Positions 19,314 through 28,662 are shown, counted from the stretch's first letter. The stretch: DNA of 64,000 nucleotides from Pseudomonas sp. J452 (GCF_024666525.1 NZ_CP088294.1:1054001-1118000); one strand, 5' to 3'. Notes: a model not told the origin generated them from the sequence alone. A program made the numbers and translations.

Positions 19314-20291
19314 ATGTTCGGAATGGAAATGCTGGATGTGCTGATCGGGTTGATCACCCTGTACTTGGTCTATGGCCTGGCCTGCACGGCAATAGTCGAG
19401 GCCGTTGCGGCCAAGTTGAGTTGGCGCGGCAAACAACTGCGCAACGCCTTGGATGAGCTGCTCGCCGGACAGCTCGAGGCGGACGGCAACGCCGCCGACG
19501 CCTTCTTCATGCACCCGCTGATCCAATCTCTGAGCAAGGGCCAGAACTCCTTGCCATCCTACATTTCGGCCCCGGCCTTCGCCCGGACCGTACGCGCGCT
19601 GCTCGATCCCACAGGCACCGCGCAGAGTCTGCAGACGCTGATCGACCAACTACCGGGCAGCGACGACAGTAACCGTATCAAAGGTCTGCTACGGGCCCTG
19701 GCTATGGATACACAGAATGACGCAGTCGCTTTCGGCAAGGCGCTGGAGTCGCAGTTCGACCTGGTCATGGAGCGAGCCACCGGTTGGTTCAAGAAGAACA
19801 CGCAGACCCTAAGCCTGGTGGCCGCTGCAGCATTAGTACTTGCCACCAACTTCGACACCATCGCCGTCGTTAACCGCCTGACCCTGGATGAGCAAGCCCG
19901 CGCGGTATTGATCAAAGCGGCTGAGCAACAGCTCAGCGCCAATCCCCCGGCCAATGACGCAACCGCACAGCCGGCAACGAACACAGGTACAGCGCAAAAT
20001 CTGGCGGCACAGCCCGCCGCACAACCGTTGGAGGGTAAAGAGCTGCAGTTGATTATCGACCTCGGCCAGACGCTGGGCCTGGGCTGGCGCTCGAGCGACA
20101 AGAGCAAGAAACAGCCTGAGAAAAGCGATAACTGGCAGACCCACCTCTCCAAACTCGTCGGTCTTGCGATCAGCATCCTGGCCGTTTCCCTCGGCGCGCC
20201 CTTCTGGTTCGACATGCTGCAACGGGTCATGCAGCTGCGCAGCTCAATCAAACCGAAGGCCGAAGAACAGAAGAAGCCGGCCAGCTCATGA
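19314..20291 (+). CDS. Unknown membrane protein
   Basis: A 325-residue protein I do not recognise. The start at 19314 follows GAGGG by seven bases. An N-terminal hydrophobic helix (about residues 6-30, LDVLIGLITLYLVYGLACTAIVEA) is followed by a soluble stretch. A second helix lies near 163-185 (LSLVAAAALVLATNFDTIAVV), then an Ala/Pro/Thr-rich linker (about 205-240), a third helix near 280-300 (LVGLAISILAVSLGAPFWF) and a charged Lys-rich tail. The layout suggests an inner-membrane protein with large cytoplasmic loops. No operon partner is visible; it is followed by a 383-base gap holding a REP-like element and a terminator. Confidence 0.7.
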   Translation: MFGMEMLDVLIGLITLYLVYGLACTAIVEAVAAKLSWRGKQLRNALDELLAGQLEADGNAADAFFMHPLIQSLSKGQNSLPSYISAPAFARTVRALLDPTGTAQSLQTLIDQLPGSDDSNRIKGLLRALAMDTQNDAVAFGKALESQFDLVMERATGWFKKNTQTLSLVAAAALVLATNFDTIAVVNRLTLDEQARAVLIKAAEQQLSANPPANDATAQPATNTGTAQNLAAQPAAQPLEGKELQLIIDLGQTLGLGWRSSDKSKKQPEKSDNWQTHLSKLVGLAISILAVSLGAPFWFDMLQRVMQLRSSIKPKAEEQKKPASS

Positions 20292-20451
20292 GGCCAAAGG
20301 AGCGGCCCAGGACGATGCCCAACGCTCTCGTTCCTGAACATGCTCCAAGGGCTGCCCTACTCCGTCCAGCAATGACGCAGCCACTGCCGCTGCGAACAAA
20401 ACCTCATGCTGTTCATTTGAGAGATTTTCGGGCAGGTAAAGCGCCCAGACC

Positions 20452-20517
20452 GTAGGAGCGAGCTCTGCTCGCGAAGCTCTATGTGATGCCCAATTCGCGA
20501 GCAGAGCTCGCTCCTAC
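20452..20517. repeat. REP-like inverted pair, GTAGGAGCGAGC type
   Basis: CGTAGGAGCGAGCTCTGCTCGCGAA reads outward on the left and its complement TTCGCGAGCAGAGCTCGCTCCTAC closes the right. This is the typical Pseudomonas REP doublet arranged head to head. Related copies occur at 28663-28730 and inside recC at 33497-33528. Confidence 0.88.
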
Positions 20518-20533
20518 AAATTTCCCACAGCAG

Positions 20534-20576
20534 AAAAAACGCCGCGATTCCTTGGGGAAATCACGGCGTTTTTCTT
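20534..20576. terminator. Bidirectional intrinsic terminator
   Basis: An A-run and AACGCCG-CGATT stem pair with AATC-ACGGCGTT and a T-run; the loop is CCTTGGGG-like. It can serve both the plus-strand membrane protein gene and the minus-strand OmpA-domain gene. Confidence 0.85.
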
Positions 20577-20674
20577 AAGTGAACAGCATTACGGCTATGT
20601 GCCGGTATTCTTACGGTGAGCCTCGAGTCGAGCAAGCCCAAGGCAAAATGCTCAGCCGAAGTCACTTCTCGCCA

Positions 20675-22357
20675 TCACTCCAGCGTGAACCACTGCACCT
20701 CGACGCGGCGGTTCTGCTCGCTGTCCTGGCCGATCGGTTCTTCCCAGCCGCGACCGACCAGTTCGATGCGGTCGTCGGCGATGCCGGGGTGGCGGGCCAG
20801 CAGGGCTTCCTTGACCGACAGGGTGCGTTGGCGCGACAGCTCCATGGCCTTCAGCGCCATGCTCTTGACCAGCGCCGGGCCGCCCTGGCGCTCGAAGTCG
20901 GCGACCATGGCGTTGTCCACGTGGCCGCGCAGCAGGACGATGGAGCCGGGGCTGACCTGGAGGAATTTCTTGATGGTGTCCAGGTAGTCCTGGTTGGCCT
21001 TGACCTGCTTGTCCAGCGCGGCCGAGTTGGCCTCGAAGAAGAAGCGGATGTCCTTGCTCAGCAGTGCATCGCCTTCCAGGGCGACCTTGCCGCTGGTGCG
21101 GATCGGCGCGATGGAGATGCTCTGGCCCTTGAACTGGCCGCCGGCATCCAGCGCCTTGAGGTGCTGCACATTGGCGAAACGCGCCGGGTCGGCCGGGTTC
21201 TTGATCAGCGCGCCGTAGGCCAGCACCGAGGACTGGAAGATGCCCTGGAAGGAGCCGGCCGAATCGATGCTGCCGTCGAAGAAGGCGAGGTTTTCCGGCA
21301 GGTTGCTCAGGTGCACCTTGGCCAGCTCGTCGGCGGTCTCCTGGGCGGTCCAGCCGAAGGCCCGAGCGACCAAGCCGGCGTGGGCCTGATCGTCGCGCAG
21401 CATGCGGTTTCCTTCCAGCAGGCCATGCACCAGGCCCTTGACCTTGTCCGGATGGGCCGTGGCGAAGCCCTTGTTGACCACCAGGATGTCGGCGACCACC
21501 AGCAGGTTGCGGTTGGACACCAGCATCTTCGCCGCGCCCGCAGACTCGGCAACCACTTCGTCGGTGCGCGGCGACCAGCCGACACAGCCGTTCAGGCGGC
21601 CGGCGCCGTTCAGCTCGGCGGCGTAGGCATCGCAGGCGATGAAGGCGTCCTCGTAGAACACCAGGCCCAGTTCGTTGGCTGCCGGGCGGCTTTCCAGGTC
21701 GCGCAGCACCTTGACCGGCACGCCGGCCTCGGAGGCCAGGTAGCGGATGAAGAACTCGCTCTCGTTGAACTGGCTGGCGCCGAGTACCTTGCCCTTGAGC
21801 TGATTAATGCTGGCGATGCCGCTGTCCACTACCACCTGGTCGGCGCCACGGGAGAAGGCGATCTGCGCCGGCACCGTGACCTCGAACTGGCGGCCGAGCA
21901 CGGCGAGCACGTCGGTGGTGGTCGCCACCGCGGCCAGCTGGCCGTTGTTCAGCGCCGACCATTCCTCGCTCTCGCCCTTGTTCAGGCGTACCTGGAAGCC
22001 GTACTGCTTGGCAAACAGCGAATCGGGGTTGGGGTCCATGCCACCGTTGGCGACGATCAGGCCGCCGTAGCCGGCGTACTCGCTGATGTCGATGTCGATG
22101 ATGTTGTTCTTCATCTCATAGGGCGCGGCCGACTGCAGCACTGGTGTACCAGTGACCGGCTCGGCCGGCTCGGGCACCGCTACGCCGCCACCGAGGCTGC
22201 TCGGCAGGCTGGCCACCGGGCTGTCGCCGCCCTGCTTGAGCATGTCCTTGCTGACCAGCCAGCCACCGAGGCCGAGCAGGCCGAGCACCAGCACAATGGT
22301 TAGCAGCTTGCCGGCGGCATTGCCGCGCTGGCGCTGACGGAACGAGGATAAATCCAT
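20675..22357 (-). CDS. Membrane-anchored solute-binding/OmpA fusion protein
   Basis: A 560-residue protein with one N-terminal membrane helix (about residues 18-37, LLTIVLVLGLLGLGGWLVS) that anchors it with the bulk in the periplasm. Residues about 75-400 form a phosphate/taurine-type periplasmic binding domain, and about 425-560 form an OmpA-like peptidoglycan-binding domain (IRFFFEANSAALD, LRGHVDN, GWEEPIG, EQNRRVEVQWF). The start at 22357 has GGGAG upstream. It is the last gene of a minus-strand unit after the PspA-like, AAA+ and coiled-coil membrane genes. The design suggests a sensor or tether linking a periplasmic ligand and the cell wall to an inner-membrane machine; the ligand is unknown. 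Confidence 0.85.
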   Translation of the reverse strand: MDLSSFRQRQRGNAAGKLLTIVLVLGLLGLGGWLVSKDMLKQGGDSPVASLPSSLGGGVAVPEPAEPVTGTPVLQSAAPYEMKNNIIDIDISEYAGYGGLIVANGGMDPNPDSLFAKQYGFQVRLNKGESEEWSALNNGQLAAVATTTDVLAVLGRQFEVTVPAQIAFSRGADQVVVDSGIASINQLKGKVLGASQFNESEFFIRYLASEAGVPVKVLRDLESRPAANELGLVFYEDAFIACDAYAAELNGAGRLNGCVGWSPRTDEVVAESAGAAKMLVSNRNLLVVADILVVNKGFATAHPDKVKGLVHGLLEGNRMLRDDQAHAGLVARAFGWTAQETADELAKVHLSNLPENLAFFDGSIDSAGSFQGIFQSSVLAYGALIKNPADPARFANVQHLKALDAGGQFKGQSISIAPIRTSGKVALEGDALLSKDIRFFFEANSAALDKQVKANQDYLDTIKKFLQVSPGSIVLLRGHVDNAMVADFERQGGPALVKSMALKAMELSRQRTLSVKEALLARHPGIADDRIELVGRGWEEPIGQDSEQNRRVEVQWFTLE

Positions 22358-22430
22358 GACGCGTCTCCCTGTCGGTTGCGAGCCCTGGGCCCGCCATTCA
22401 GTGTGCAAATCTTCGCGGCGGCGCCAAGCC

Positions 22431-22490
22431 GTAGCCTGGATGCAATCCAGGAGGCTGTGCCCGCAATACCCCGGATTAGCTCCGAGCTAC
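22431..22490. repeat. Degenerate REP-like palindrome, GTAGCC type
   Basis: GTAGCCTGGATGCAATCCAGG is faced 20 bases later by CCCCGGATTAGCTCCGAGCTAC. It is a worn copy of the GTAGCCCGGAT family seen at 51639-51693 and lies between two genes of the PspA/AAA+ unit. Confidence 0.65.
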
Positions 22491-22498
22491 TCGCCTAT

Positions 22499-23350
22499 TC
22501 AGTGTTTGACGGCTTCCCTGGCGAGCGGCTTGCCGCCCTCCTGCAGCACGTAGCTTGGCAGGCTCTGTTGTTCGTTGAGTTCGAGCACGCCGAGCAGGTC
22601 GCGCTGGTCGTTGAGCCAGCGGCTGGCCTCGTTGAACGAGGAAGTCAGGGCGTTCAGCGCAGTGCCGATCTGCTCCTCGTCGGTGGCCAGCAGGGTCTGC
22701 TCGCGAATCAGGGCGATCTGCTGGTCGATGCGCGCCAGCTCCGCGTCCACATGTTCCTTGCGCCGCAGGCCTTCGGCATGGGCGGCCTGGCGCGCGTCGA
22801 TCACCTGCTTCTGCTGTTCCAGGCTACGGCGCAGCTCGTCGCCCAGGTCGCTGGCGGCCAGGCGCTGGTCGATCTGCTCTTCCTGGCGTTGCAGTTCGGC
22901 GCTGTCGGCGGCGGCGGTGTCGACCACCACGCTGAGCGCCTGGCCGGCCACCAGCAAACGCAGGTTGAGCCATACCAGCTGCTCCAGGCTGTCGGCGTGG
23001 GAGGCCATCAGCGGCGAACGGGAGAGCAGTTGCAGCACTTCGCGGGCGCGGTCCTCAATGCGCTGCTGACGCTGGCGCTGGCTGTCACCGAGCTGGGCCA
23101 GGGTGTTTTCATAGCGCTGCTCGGCCGGATCGACCCGTACTTCGCCAGCATCCACCGCATTGCGAAAGCGCTTGCTGCTGGCCAGCAGTCCCAGATAGGC
23201 CAGCTCCAGGCCGACGCCAAGCACCCAGAAGCCGGGGCTGATAAAGGCGCCGAGCAGGCCGACGGCAGCCAGCGCCAGCCAGTTCGGCGGCAGCGGCATG
23301 CCCAGCGGACGGGCATTGAAGGCGGACCACAGATAACGCCCGACACTCAT
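22499..23350 (-). CDS. Coiled-coil membrane protein of PspA/AAA+ unit
   Basis: A 283-residue protein of unknown family. The start at 23350 overlaps the stop of the AAA+ gene (ATGA, 23347-23350), so the two are coupled; the frame extending upstream to 23485 is the other gene's shadow. Two hydrophobic stretches (about residues 18-36 and 38-54: NWLALAAVGLLGAFISPGFWVLGVGLELAYLGLL) are followed by a long Gln/Arg/Glu-rich helical region (about 70-265) with heptad character. It probably sits in the inner membrane with a cytoplasmic coiled coil, a plausible adaptor between the ATPase and PspA-like protein. Confidence 0.78.
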   Translation of the reverse strand: MSVGRYLWSAFNARPLGMPLPPNWLALAAVGLLGAFISPGFWVLGVGLELAYLGLLASSKRFRNAVDAGEVRVDPAEQRYENTLAQLGDSQRQRQQRIEDRAREVLQLLSRSPLMASHADSLEQLVWLNLRLLVAGQALSVVVDTAAADSAELQRQEEQIDQRLAASDLGDELRRSLEQQKQVIDARQAAHAEGLRRKEHVDAELARIDQQIALIREQTLLATDEEQIGTALNALTSSFNEASRWLNDQRDLLGVLELNEQQSLPSYVLQEGGKPLAREAVKH

Positions 23351-24996
23351 GGACTGACGGTCTCCTGGGCAAGGTGACGCAAGGACTCGGGGACGAAGGC
23401 GACGTCCGTGGCCTCGCGGATGGCGAGGATCATCTGCTGGCGCAGCACCTGCTCGGATACCGGCGGCTGATAGCCCTGCAGGCACTGCTTGAGCGCGGCC
23501 AGGGCGGAGAGCTTGCTGGTGCGCACCTGGCGGTAGACCTTCACCGCCAGCGCCTCGGCGGCGCCGGGCGTGAGCAACAACGGCAGGTCGAGCTTGACCA
23601 GCTCGGCCAACTCCAGTTTGAGGTCGAAGCGCTTGAGCAAGGCCTTGAGCAGCGCCGCGCTTTCTTCCACCGTGGTGCTCGGCAGCAGCGGAATCTTCAC
23701 GTCGACCCGGCCGGGGCGCTTGAGATCGACCTCGATCAGGTCCGGGCGCGAGGAGGCGAGAATCCAGATCACCTTGCCGCGGTTGTCAGCGTCGCCCATC
23801 TCCTGGGCAATCATCGAGTAGATGCGCCCGGACAGGCCGCTGTCACCGCTGCCGCCGTCGCGCTTGCCTAGGGTCTGGTCGGCTTCGTCGATGAACACGA
23901 TGCAGCGACCGAGGCCGCGGATCAGGCGGAAGATCTTCTCCAGGTTGCCTTCACTGGAACCGACCCAGCGGTCGCGGAAGTTCTTCAGCTTGACCACCGG
24001 CACCCCGGCCTCGCCGGCCAGGCACTCGACCAGGTAGGTCTTGCCGGTGCCCACCGGGCCGCAAAAGATGTAGCCCTTGGGCAAGGCGCGCAGGTCGGCG
24101 GCCTGCCACAGCGCCATGTCCTGGCGCAGCCAGGTCTTCAGCGCGTCCTGGGCGTGGTAGTCGTCGAGGGTACGCGCCGACTCGATGAATTCGACCAGGC
24201 CGGCGCTGTCGGCTTCGACCAGTTCCTTCTTCGCTTCGACCCAGTCCTGCGCGCCGAGCACCTTGCCCTGGTGGGCGCGGCGCTTGACCAGGCTGGCCAG
24301 GGCGCTGAGGCTGACCCCGGCCAGGGTCTGCACCGCGCCGGAATCTTCGCCGGGAAAAGCCTTGGGGTGATCGACCCGCAGCTGCGCCAGGCACTGCTGC
24401 AGGCTGGCGGCGTCCGGCAGCGGCACCTGCACCCGGTCGATGCGCGGGTTGTTGGCTACCAGCGGGTGCAGGTCATTGAGGTTGTCGGCCAGCAGCAGGC
24501 TGGCGAAAGCCATGTCGCTGAACGGCGGCTCGGCGGCCCAGTCGCGCACCAGACTGGCCAGGCTGGCCGTGGCGAAATCGCCCTGCTGGCTGGCCGGCAG
24601 CACCAGCTCGGCGCCGCGCAAAATCACCGCCACATGTTCGCTGTCGCCACGCCCCAGCGCACGCAGATTGGCGCGATAACGCAGGTAGCGGCTGATCAGC
24701 TCCACCGCCTCGCGCGGGTCGTGCGGCCAGGGCTGGATCTGCGCCGCGGCCGGCCATTCGGCAAAACGCTCGCCGCCGCGCAACAGGCTCAGGCCGTTGC
24801 CCGGGTCGTAGAGGAAGACGATGTCGAAGGCGGCGAGCAGCTTGGCGTCCAGGTAACGGGTCAGGCTGACCAGGCGGTCGTCCAGGGGAAAGCGGTCGGC
24901 GACGTTGCCGTACAGCACGAACTGGCCATGGGCGCCGCTTTCATAGGCCAGGCGCAGTTCGTCGAGCCAGTTGGGTACTTCCTGTGCCCCACTCAT
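23347..24996 (-). CDS. AAA+ ATPase of PspA-linked unit
   Basis: A 549-residue ATPase. About 290 residues of non-ATPase sequence, beginning WLDELRLAYESGAHGQFVLYGN, precede a classical AAA domain. Walker A is GPVGTGKTYLVE near 312, Walker B is CIVFIDEADQT near 363, a sensor 1 region (VIWILASSRPDLI) follows near 405, and the FKRPGR-like loop reads LKRPGRVDVKIPL. This is the FtsH/Vps4/katanin-like branch of AAA+ proteins, which remodel or pull apart protein assemblies. It starts three bases after the PspA-like gene ends and overlaps the next gene by four bases. The partnership suggests it remodels PspA-family polymers; that is inference. Confidence 0.85.
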   Translation of the reverse strand: MSGAQEVPNWLDELRLAYESGAHGQFVLYGNVADRFPLDDRLVSLTRYLDAKLLAAFDIVFLYDPGNGLSLLRGGERFAEWPAAAQIQPWPHDPREAVELISRYLRYRANLRALGRGDSEHVAVILRGAELVLPASQQGDFATASLASLVRDWAAEPPFSDMAFASLLLADNLNDLHPLVANNPRIDRVQVPLPDAASLQQCLAQLRVDHPKAFPGEDSGAVQTLAGVSLSALASLVKRRAHQGKVLGAQDWVEAKKELVEADSAGLVEFIESARTLDDYHAQDALKTWLRQDMALWQAADLRALPKGYIFCGPVGTGKTYLVECLAGEAGVPVVKLKNFRDRWVGSSEGNLEKIFRLIRGLGRCIVFIDEADQTLGKRDGGSGDSGLSGRIYSMIAQEMGDADNRGKVIWILASSRPDLIEVDLKRPGRVDVKIPLLPSTTVEESAALLKALLKRFDLKLELAELVKLDLPLLLTPGAAEALAVKVYRQVRTSKLSALAALKQCLQGYQPPVSEQVLRQQMILAIREATDVAFVPESLRHLAQETVSP

Positions 24997-24999
24997 GGT

Positions 25000-25752
25000 T
25001 TATTGGCTTTCCGATTGCGGATTGCCGCCCATGCTGCGGTTGGCCTCGGGCGCCGCGCTGGCTTCCTGGCCGGGCAGGGCGATGCCTTCCTTGGCCGCGA
25101 ACTCGGCCAGGGCCTGGTCGGCGAGGGCGTCCATCTCGGCTTCCTTGAGGTTCACTTCGCTCATGTCCATCGAGTCGCGGGCCATGCGCGCGCGGCCGGC
25201 GGCCTTGGTACGCTCTTCCTCGACCATCTCGTGCAGGCGGTTGAGGGTGTCGCCGGAGCCGCCGATGGTGCTGACCATGCCGGCGGCCATCTCGTTCATC
25301 TCGGCCATGGCGGTCTTCATGCGCATGTCGTTGATCGCGCCCTTGAGCGCCTCGATCTTGCTGCGCGCGGCATTCACCGCCACTTCACGGGCCTTGGTCA
25401 GGTTCTGGTAGGTCTCTTCGGCCTGGGCCAGCTGGCGGCGATTCTCTTCCAGCTCGCGGGCCAGGCTCTGCAGGCGCAGGGCGTTTTGCGCGGCCGCCGA
25501 CTTGTTACCGGCACGCAGGTGCGCGGTGGTGCGCGCGTGCAGCTCGCGCTCCTCGGCTTCCTGCTTGCGCACCTGGCTCATCAGGCGCTCGGCCAGGCCA
25601 GCATGGGCGGCCAGGCCCTGGTTGAAGTTGGCGATCTGCTTGCGCAGGTTCTCCTGCTCCAGTTCCAGCAGGGCTTCCGGGTTCTTGCGCTCCAGGTCCT
25701 TGATGAACAGGGAGAGGATGCCTTTGAAGACATTGGCGAGGCGGCTGAACAT
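25000..25752 (-). CDS. PspA/IM30 family membrane-maintenance protein
   Basis: A 250-residue, almost fully helical protein of the PspA/Vipp1 (IM30) family, which share their fold with ESCRT-III and bind stressed inner membranes. MFSRLANVFKGILSLFIKDLERKNPEALLE at the N-terminus is followed by long amphipathic helices (residues about 25-185) rich in Glu, Arg, Ala and Gln. AAGGAG six bases before the ATG supports the start at 25752. It is the first gene of the four-gene unit, three bases upstream of the AAA+ ATPase. No pspF-like regulator or PspB/C protein is nearby, so it is not a standard Psp operon. Probably cytoplasmic and membrane-associated. Confidence 0.85.
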   Translation of the reverse strand: MFSRLANVFKGILSLFIKDLERKNPEALLELEQENLRKQIANFNQGLAAHAGLAERLMSQVRKQEAEERELHARTTAHLRAGNKSAAAQNALRLQSLARELEENRRQLAQAEETYQNLTKAREVAVNAARSKIEALKGAINDMRMKTAMAEMNEMAAGMVSTIGGSGDTLNRLHEMVEEERTKAAGRARMARDSMDMSEVNLKEAEMDALADQALAEFAAKEGIALPGQEASAAPEANRSMGGNPQSESQ

Positions 25753-25978
25753 GAACAACTCCTTGCGATCTGCGTGCAATCCATCGTGCACCGGCGCCAC
25801 GGCCGGCAGGGCTTGGCGCATTCTTCGCGAGCGGGCGGGCAGATGCAACCGGGGCAGGCGAGTTTAGCCAGGCGACCTGTCGACACTTGGCGACAAGTCA
25901 CGTCCTATCGAGATCACTGGATCCATGCCGGTAAAGCGGCTGTTGCCCCAGACAAGCCGAGAACGGACCAACTACCGG

Positions 25979-26737
25979 TCACGGCCCGGTTGGCGCATTC
26001 AGATAGTTGATAACCAATTGTTCGTACTGGTTGCTCGTGCGCAGCGACGCCAGGCCACGGTTGAATACGGCGATAAGCTTCTCGGCTTGAGGGTGCTGGC
26101 GAGACACCAGAAGGTGCAGGCTGGTCGACGGGAAGGTGCTCTGTGAGCGGTGGAACTGGCTAGGCAAAACGCCTGCCTGACTCAACGCACCTGCACCGAT
26201 CATGCTATCGGCAACAAAGACATCATCGCGGTTGAGCAACAGCAGACGGGCACACTGGGGCAGCCCTATCGGGGAGTGACGTGTCAGCAAGCCCTGTTCG
26301 ATCATCTGGTCAATCGCAGCCGGCAACTGCCAACCCAGGGGGTAGCACAGGCGTTTACCGGTCAATGCGGCCAGGTTACTGACTTCGTAGACTTCGCCTG
26401 CGCGACTGAACAGATGCTGCTCGATCACCGTCAGGGGGTCGCTGTACAGATAGTCCTGTCCACGCTCAACCGTGTAGACATAGGGAAAGGTGGCGTCGTA
26501 TTCAGCCTTCAGGGTCATTTGCATGCCGCGGTTCCAGGGGTGCCACTCCAGCTCGGCTTGAACCTCGATCTGGGCCAGCGCGGCCTGCACCACCTGCGTC
26601 AGCAGCCCACCCCCGGACAACTGCTGGCCGGTGAACGGCGCATAATCGTCACCGGTTACTAAACGCATGGTTTCGGCGGATGCCAGTGCCGGGCGGCACA
26701 GACAGGCGAGCAGCAAACACAGCACAACTCCACGCAT
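25979..26737 (-). CDS. Orphan periplasmic solute-binding protein, family 3
   Basis: A protein of about 252 residues with a signal peptide (MRGVVLCLLLACLCRPALA) and a type-2 periplasmic-binding fold of the SBP_bac_3 kind: MRLVTGDDYAPFTGQQLSGGG, DATFPYVYTVERGQDYLYSDPL and a second lobe with LTGKRLCYPLGWQ. The second of two adjacent ATGs (26737) is preferred because AAGGA lies six bases upstream. No ABC permease or ATPase gene is next to it, so it may act as a stand-alone sensor or receptor-associated protein. It lies downstream of recD on the same strand, separated by 74 bases. Ligand unknown. Confidence 0.82.
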   Translation of the reverse strand: MRGVVLCLLLACLCRPALASAETMRLVTGDDYAPFTGQQLSGGGLLTQVVQAALAQIEVQAELEWHPWNRGMQMTLKAEYDATFPYVYTVERGQDYLYSDPLTVIEQHLFSRAGEVYEVSNLAALTGKRLCYPLGWQLPAAIDQMIEQGLLTRHSPIGLPQCARLLLLNRDDVFVADSMIGAGALSQAGVLPSQFHRSQSTFPSTSLHLLVSRQHPQAEKLIAVFNRGLASLRTSNQYEQLVINYLNAPTGP

Positions 26738-26811
26738 GCGCATTCCTTAACCTGGCAAACCAAGGCCGAGCTGAGCGGGATTACCCGCCCCGTATTCAAG
26801 GTGCTATCAGC

Positions 26812-28644
26812 TTAGCCAAACAAGTCCAACTGTCCCTGCGCCGGTGGCACACCAGGTCGTACCTCTTGCCCCCCCAGCCGCTCCGCCAACCCCGCCGCAC
26901 GTTCGGCCTTGGTGTTCACCGCCTCGCTCAGGCGCGCCGGCAGCCCCCAGATTTCAACCTTGTGCTTGGCGCGGGTGATGCCGGTGTAGAACAGCGCGCG
27001 GGTCAGCAGCGGGCTGGGCAGCTCGGGCAGGGCCAGCAGTACTTCGCTGAACTCCGAGCCCTGGCTCTTGTGCACGGTCATGGCGAAGGCACTGTCGTGG
27101 CTGGGTAGGCGCGCCGGGGCGAAGGCGTGGTAGCCGTCTTCGCCTGAGCCCCCGCTTTCAAAAAAGACGCGCAGGCCGTGCTCGCCGTGAAGGCACAGGC
27201 CGATATCGCCGTTGAACAGGCCCAGCGCATAGTCGTTCTGCCGCACCATCACCGCGCGGCCGGGGTACCAGCGCTCGCGTTCGGCCAGGCTGTAACGGCG
27301 TTTGATCCGCGCCTCCAGCGCCTCGTTGAGGCCGCTGACGCCCCACGGCCCTTCACGCTGGGCGGTGAGGGCGCGAAAAGCGTTGAAGGCCGCGAAGGCC
27401 TGGGCCGGATCGCCCGCGCGGGCCGCCTGCAGATAGGGTCGATAACCCTGGTCGAGACGATCCAGCAGGGCGGCCGGGGTCGGTTGCGCCTGCCAGTGCA
27501 GGTCGGCGCGCTGTTCCCTGAGCAGGTTCAGCGTGCCGGGCGCGTCGCCGCTATTGATCCGCCGCGCCAGCTCGCCGATGCCGCTGTCGCCGGCGAAACG
27601 GTGGCTGTGAGTCAGCAGCACCACTGCGTCGCCCAGCCTGGAGCGCGGCGGCTCGACCGGCACGACCTGCCCGGTGATGCGCTGCAGCTCGGCCACAGCA
27701 GCGGCGTCGAAACCGCGGCCCTCGCACAGCTCGGCGAACACCGCGCCGGCTTCCACGGCGGCGAGCTGATCCTTGTCGCCGAGCAGGATCAGCCGCGCGT
27801 GCGGCGGCAGGGCATCGACCAGCTTGGCCATCAGCGCCAGGTCGACCATCGAGGCTTCGTCGACCACCAGCACGTCCAGCGCCAGCGGCCGCGCCGCGTC
27901 GTGACGCACCTTGGGCGTGTCGCCACGGCTGCCGAGCAGGCGGTGCAGGGTGCGCGCCTCTTCCGGCAGGGCGGCCTTGATCGCTTCGCTGACCGGCAGC
28001 GCCGCCTTGGCATTGCGGATCGCCTCGGCCATACGTGCAGCCGCTTTACCCGTCGGCGCGGCCAGGCCGATGGCTAGCTGGGCACCGCCGGGTTGTTCAA
28101 GTAGCGCTGCGAGCAGACGCACCACGGTGGTGGTCTTGCCGGTACCAGGCCCGCCGGAGATCACCGCCAGGCGCCGGCGCACCGCCTGTGCGGCGGCCAA
28201 GCGTTGCCAGTCGGGTTGTTGTTGGTTGAAGGCAAACAGGCGCGCCAGACTCTCCGTCAGCACGGTTTCGTCGACCTGCGGCAGGTCGACGGCGCGGGCC
28301 AGCAGCTGGTGGGCTAGCTGGCTTTCGTAGGCCTGGTAGCGCGCCAAGTACAGGCGCGAACCGTCGAGAGTCAGCGGGGCGAAATCGCCGGGGGCGCCGA
28401 CCAGGGTTGAGGCTTCCAGCTGCGTGCGCCATTCGCCCAGCGCTGGCAGGACAAAGGCGAACTCCGCCCACGGCCGCTGCCCGGCCAGGCGCGCCAGTGG
28501 CAGGCAGACATCACCCTGGCCCAGCGCCTCGCAGCACAGCGCGGCGGCGGCCAGCACGCTGTCCGTTGCCGTCGGGTCGAGACGGCGCAGGCTGTCGACC
28601 AGCGCCCGCTCCAGCGGGCCGAGGGGCAGGTCCAGCAGGCTCAT
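26812..28644 (-). CDS. recD: Exodeoxyribonuclease V alpha subunit RecD
   Basis: A 610-residue SF1 helicase subunit of RecBCD, the 5'-3' motor. Walker A is GGPGTGKT (residues 164-171), with DEASMVDLALMAKL (motif II), LGDKDQLAAVEAGAVFAEL (motif III region), and TVHKSQGSEFSEVLL near 520 (motif V-type). GGAGGT six bases before the ATG fixes the start at 28644; the frame further upstream merely reads through a REP element. It is the third gene of the recC-recB-recD set, separated from recB by 192 bases that contain two palindromes. Its stop is 74 bases from the SBP gene. Confidence 0.95.
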   Translation of the reverse strand: MSLLDLPLGPLERALVDSLRRLDPTATDSVLAAAALCCEALGQGDVCLPLARLAGQRPWAEFAFVLPALGEWRTQLEASTLVGAPGDFAPLTLDGSRLYLARYQAYESQLAHQLLARAVDLPQVDETVLTESLARLFAFNQQQPDWQRLAAAQAVRRRLAVISGGPGTGKTTTVVRLLAALLEQPGGAQLAIGLAAPTGKAAARMAEAIRNAKAALPVSEAIKAALPEEARTLHRLLGSRGDTPKVRHDAARPLALDVLVVDEASMVDLALMAKLVDALPPHARLILLGDKDQLAAVEAGAVFAELCEGRGFDAAAVAELQRITGQVVPVEPPRSRLGDAVVLLTHSHRFAGDSGIGELARRINSGDAPGTLNLLREQRADLHWQAQPTPAALLDRLDQGYRPYLQAARAGDPAQAFAAFNAFRALTAQREGPWGVSGLNEALEARIKRRYSLAERERWYPGRAVMVRQNDYALGLFNGDIGLCLHGEHGLRVFFESGGSGEDGYHAFAPARLPSHDSAFAMTVHKSQGSEFSEVLLALPELPSPLLTRALFYTGITRAKHKVEIWGLPARLSEAVNTKAERAAGLAERLGGQEVRPGVPPAQGQLDLFG

Positions 28645-28662
28645 CGCGCCACCTCCGCGACC

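Larger units (their letters stand above)
20292..20674. other. Convergent gap with REP and terminator
   Basis: This 383-base gap separates two convergent genes. It contains the REP-like inverted repeat at 20452-20517 and a bidirectional terminator at 20534-20576. The first 160 bases and the last 98 bases show no gene or other clear element. Confidence 0.7.
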
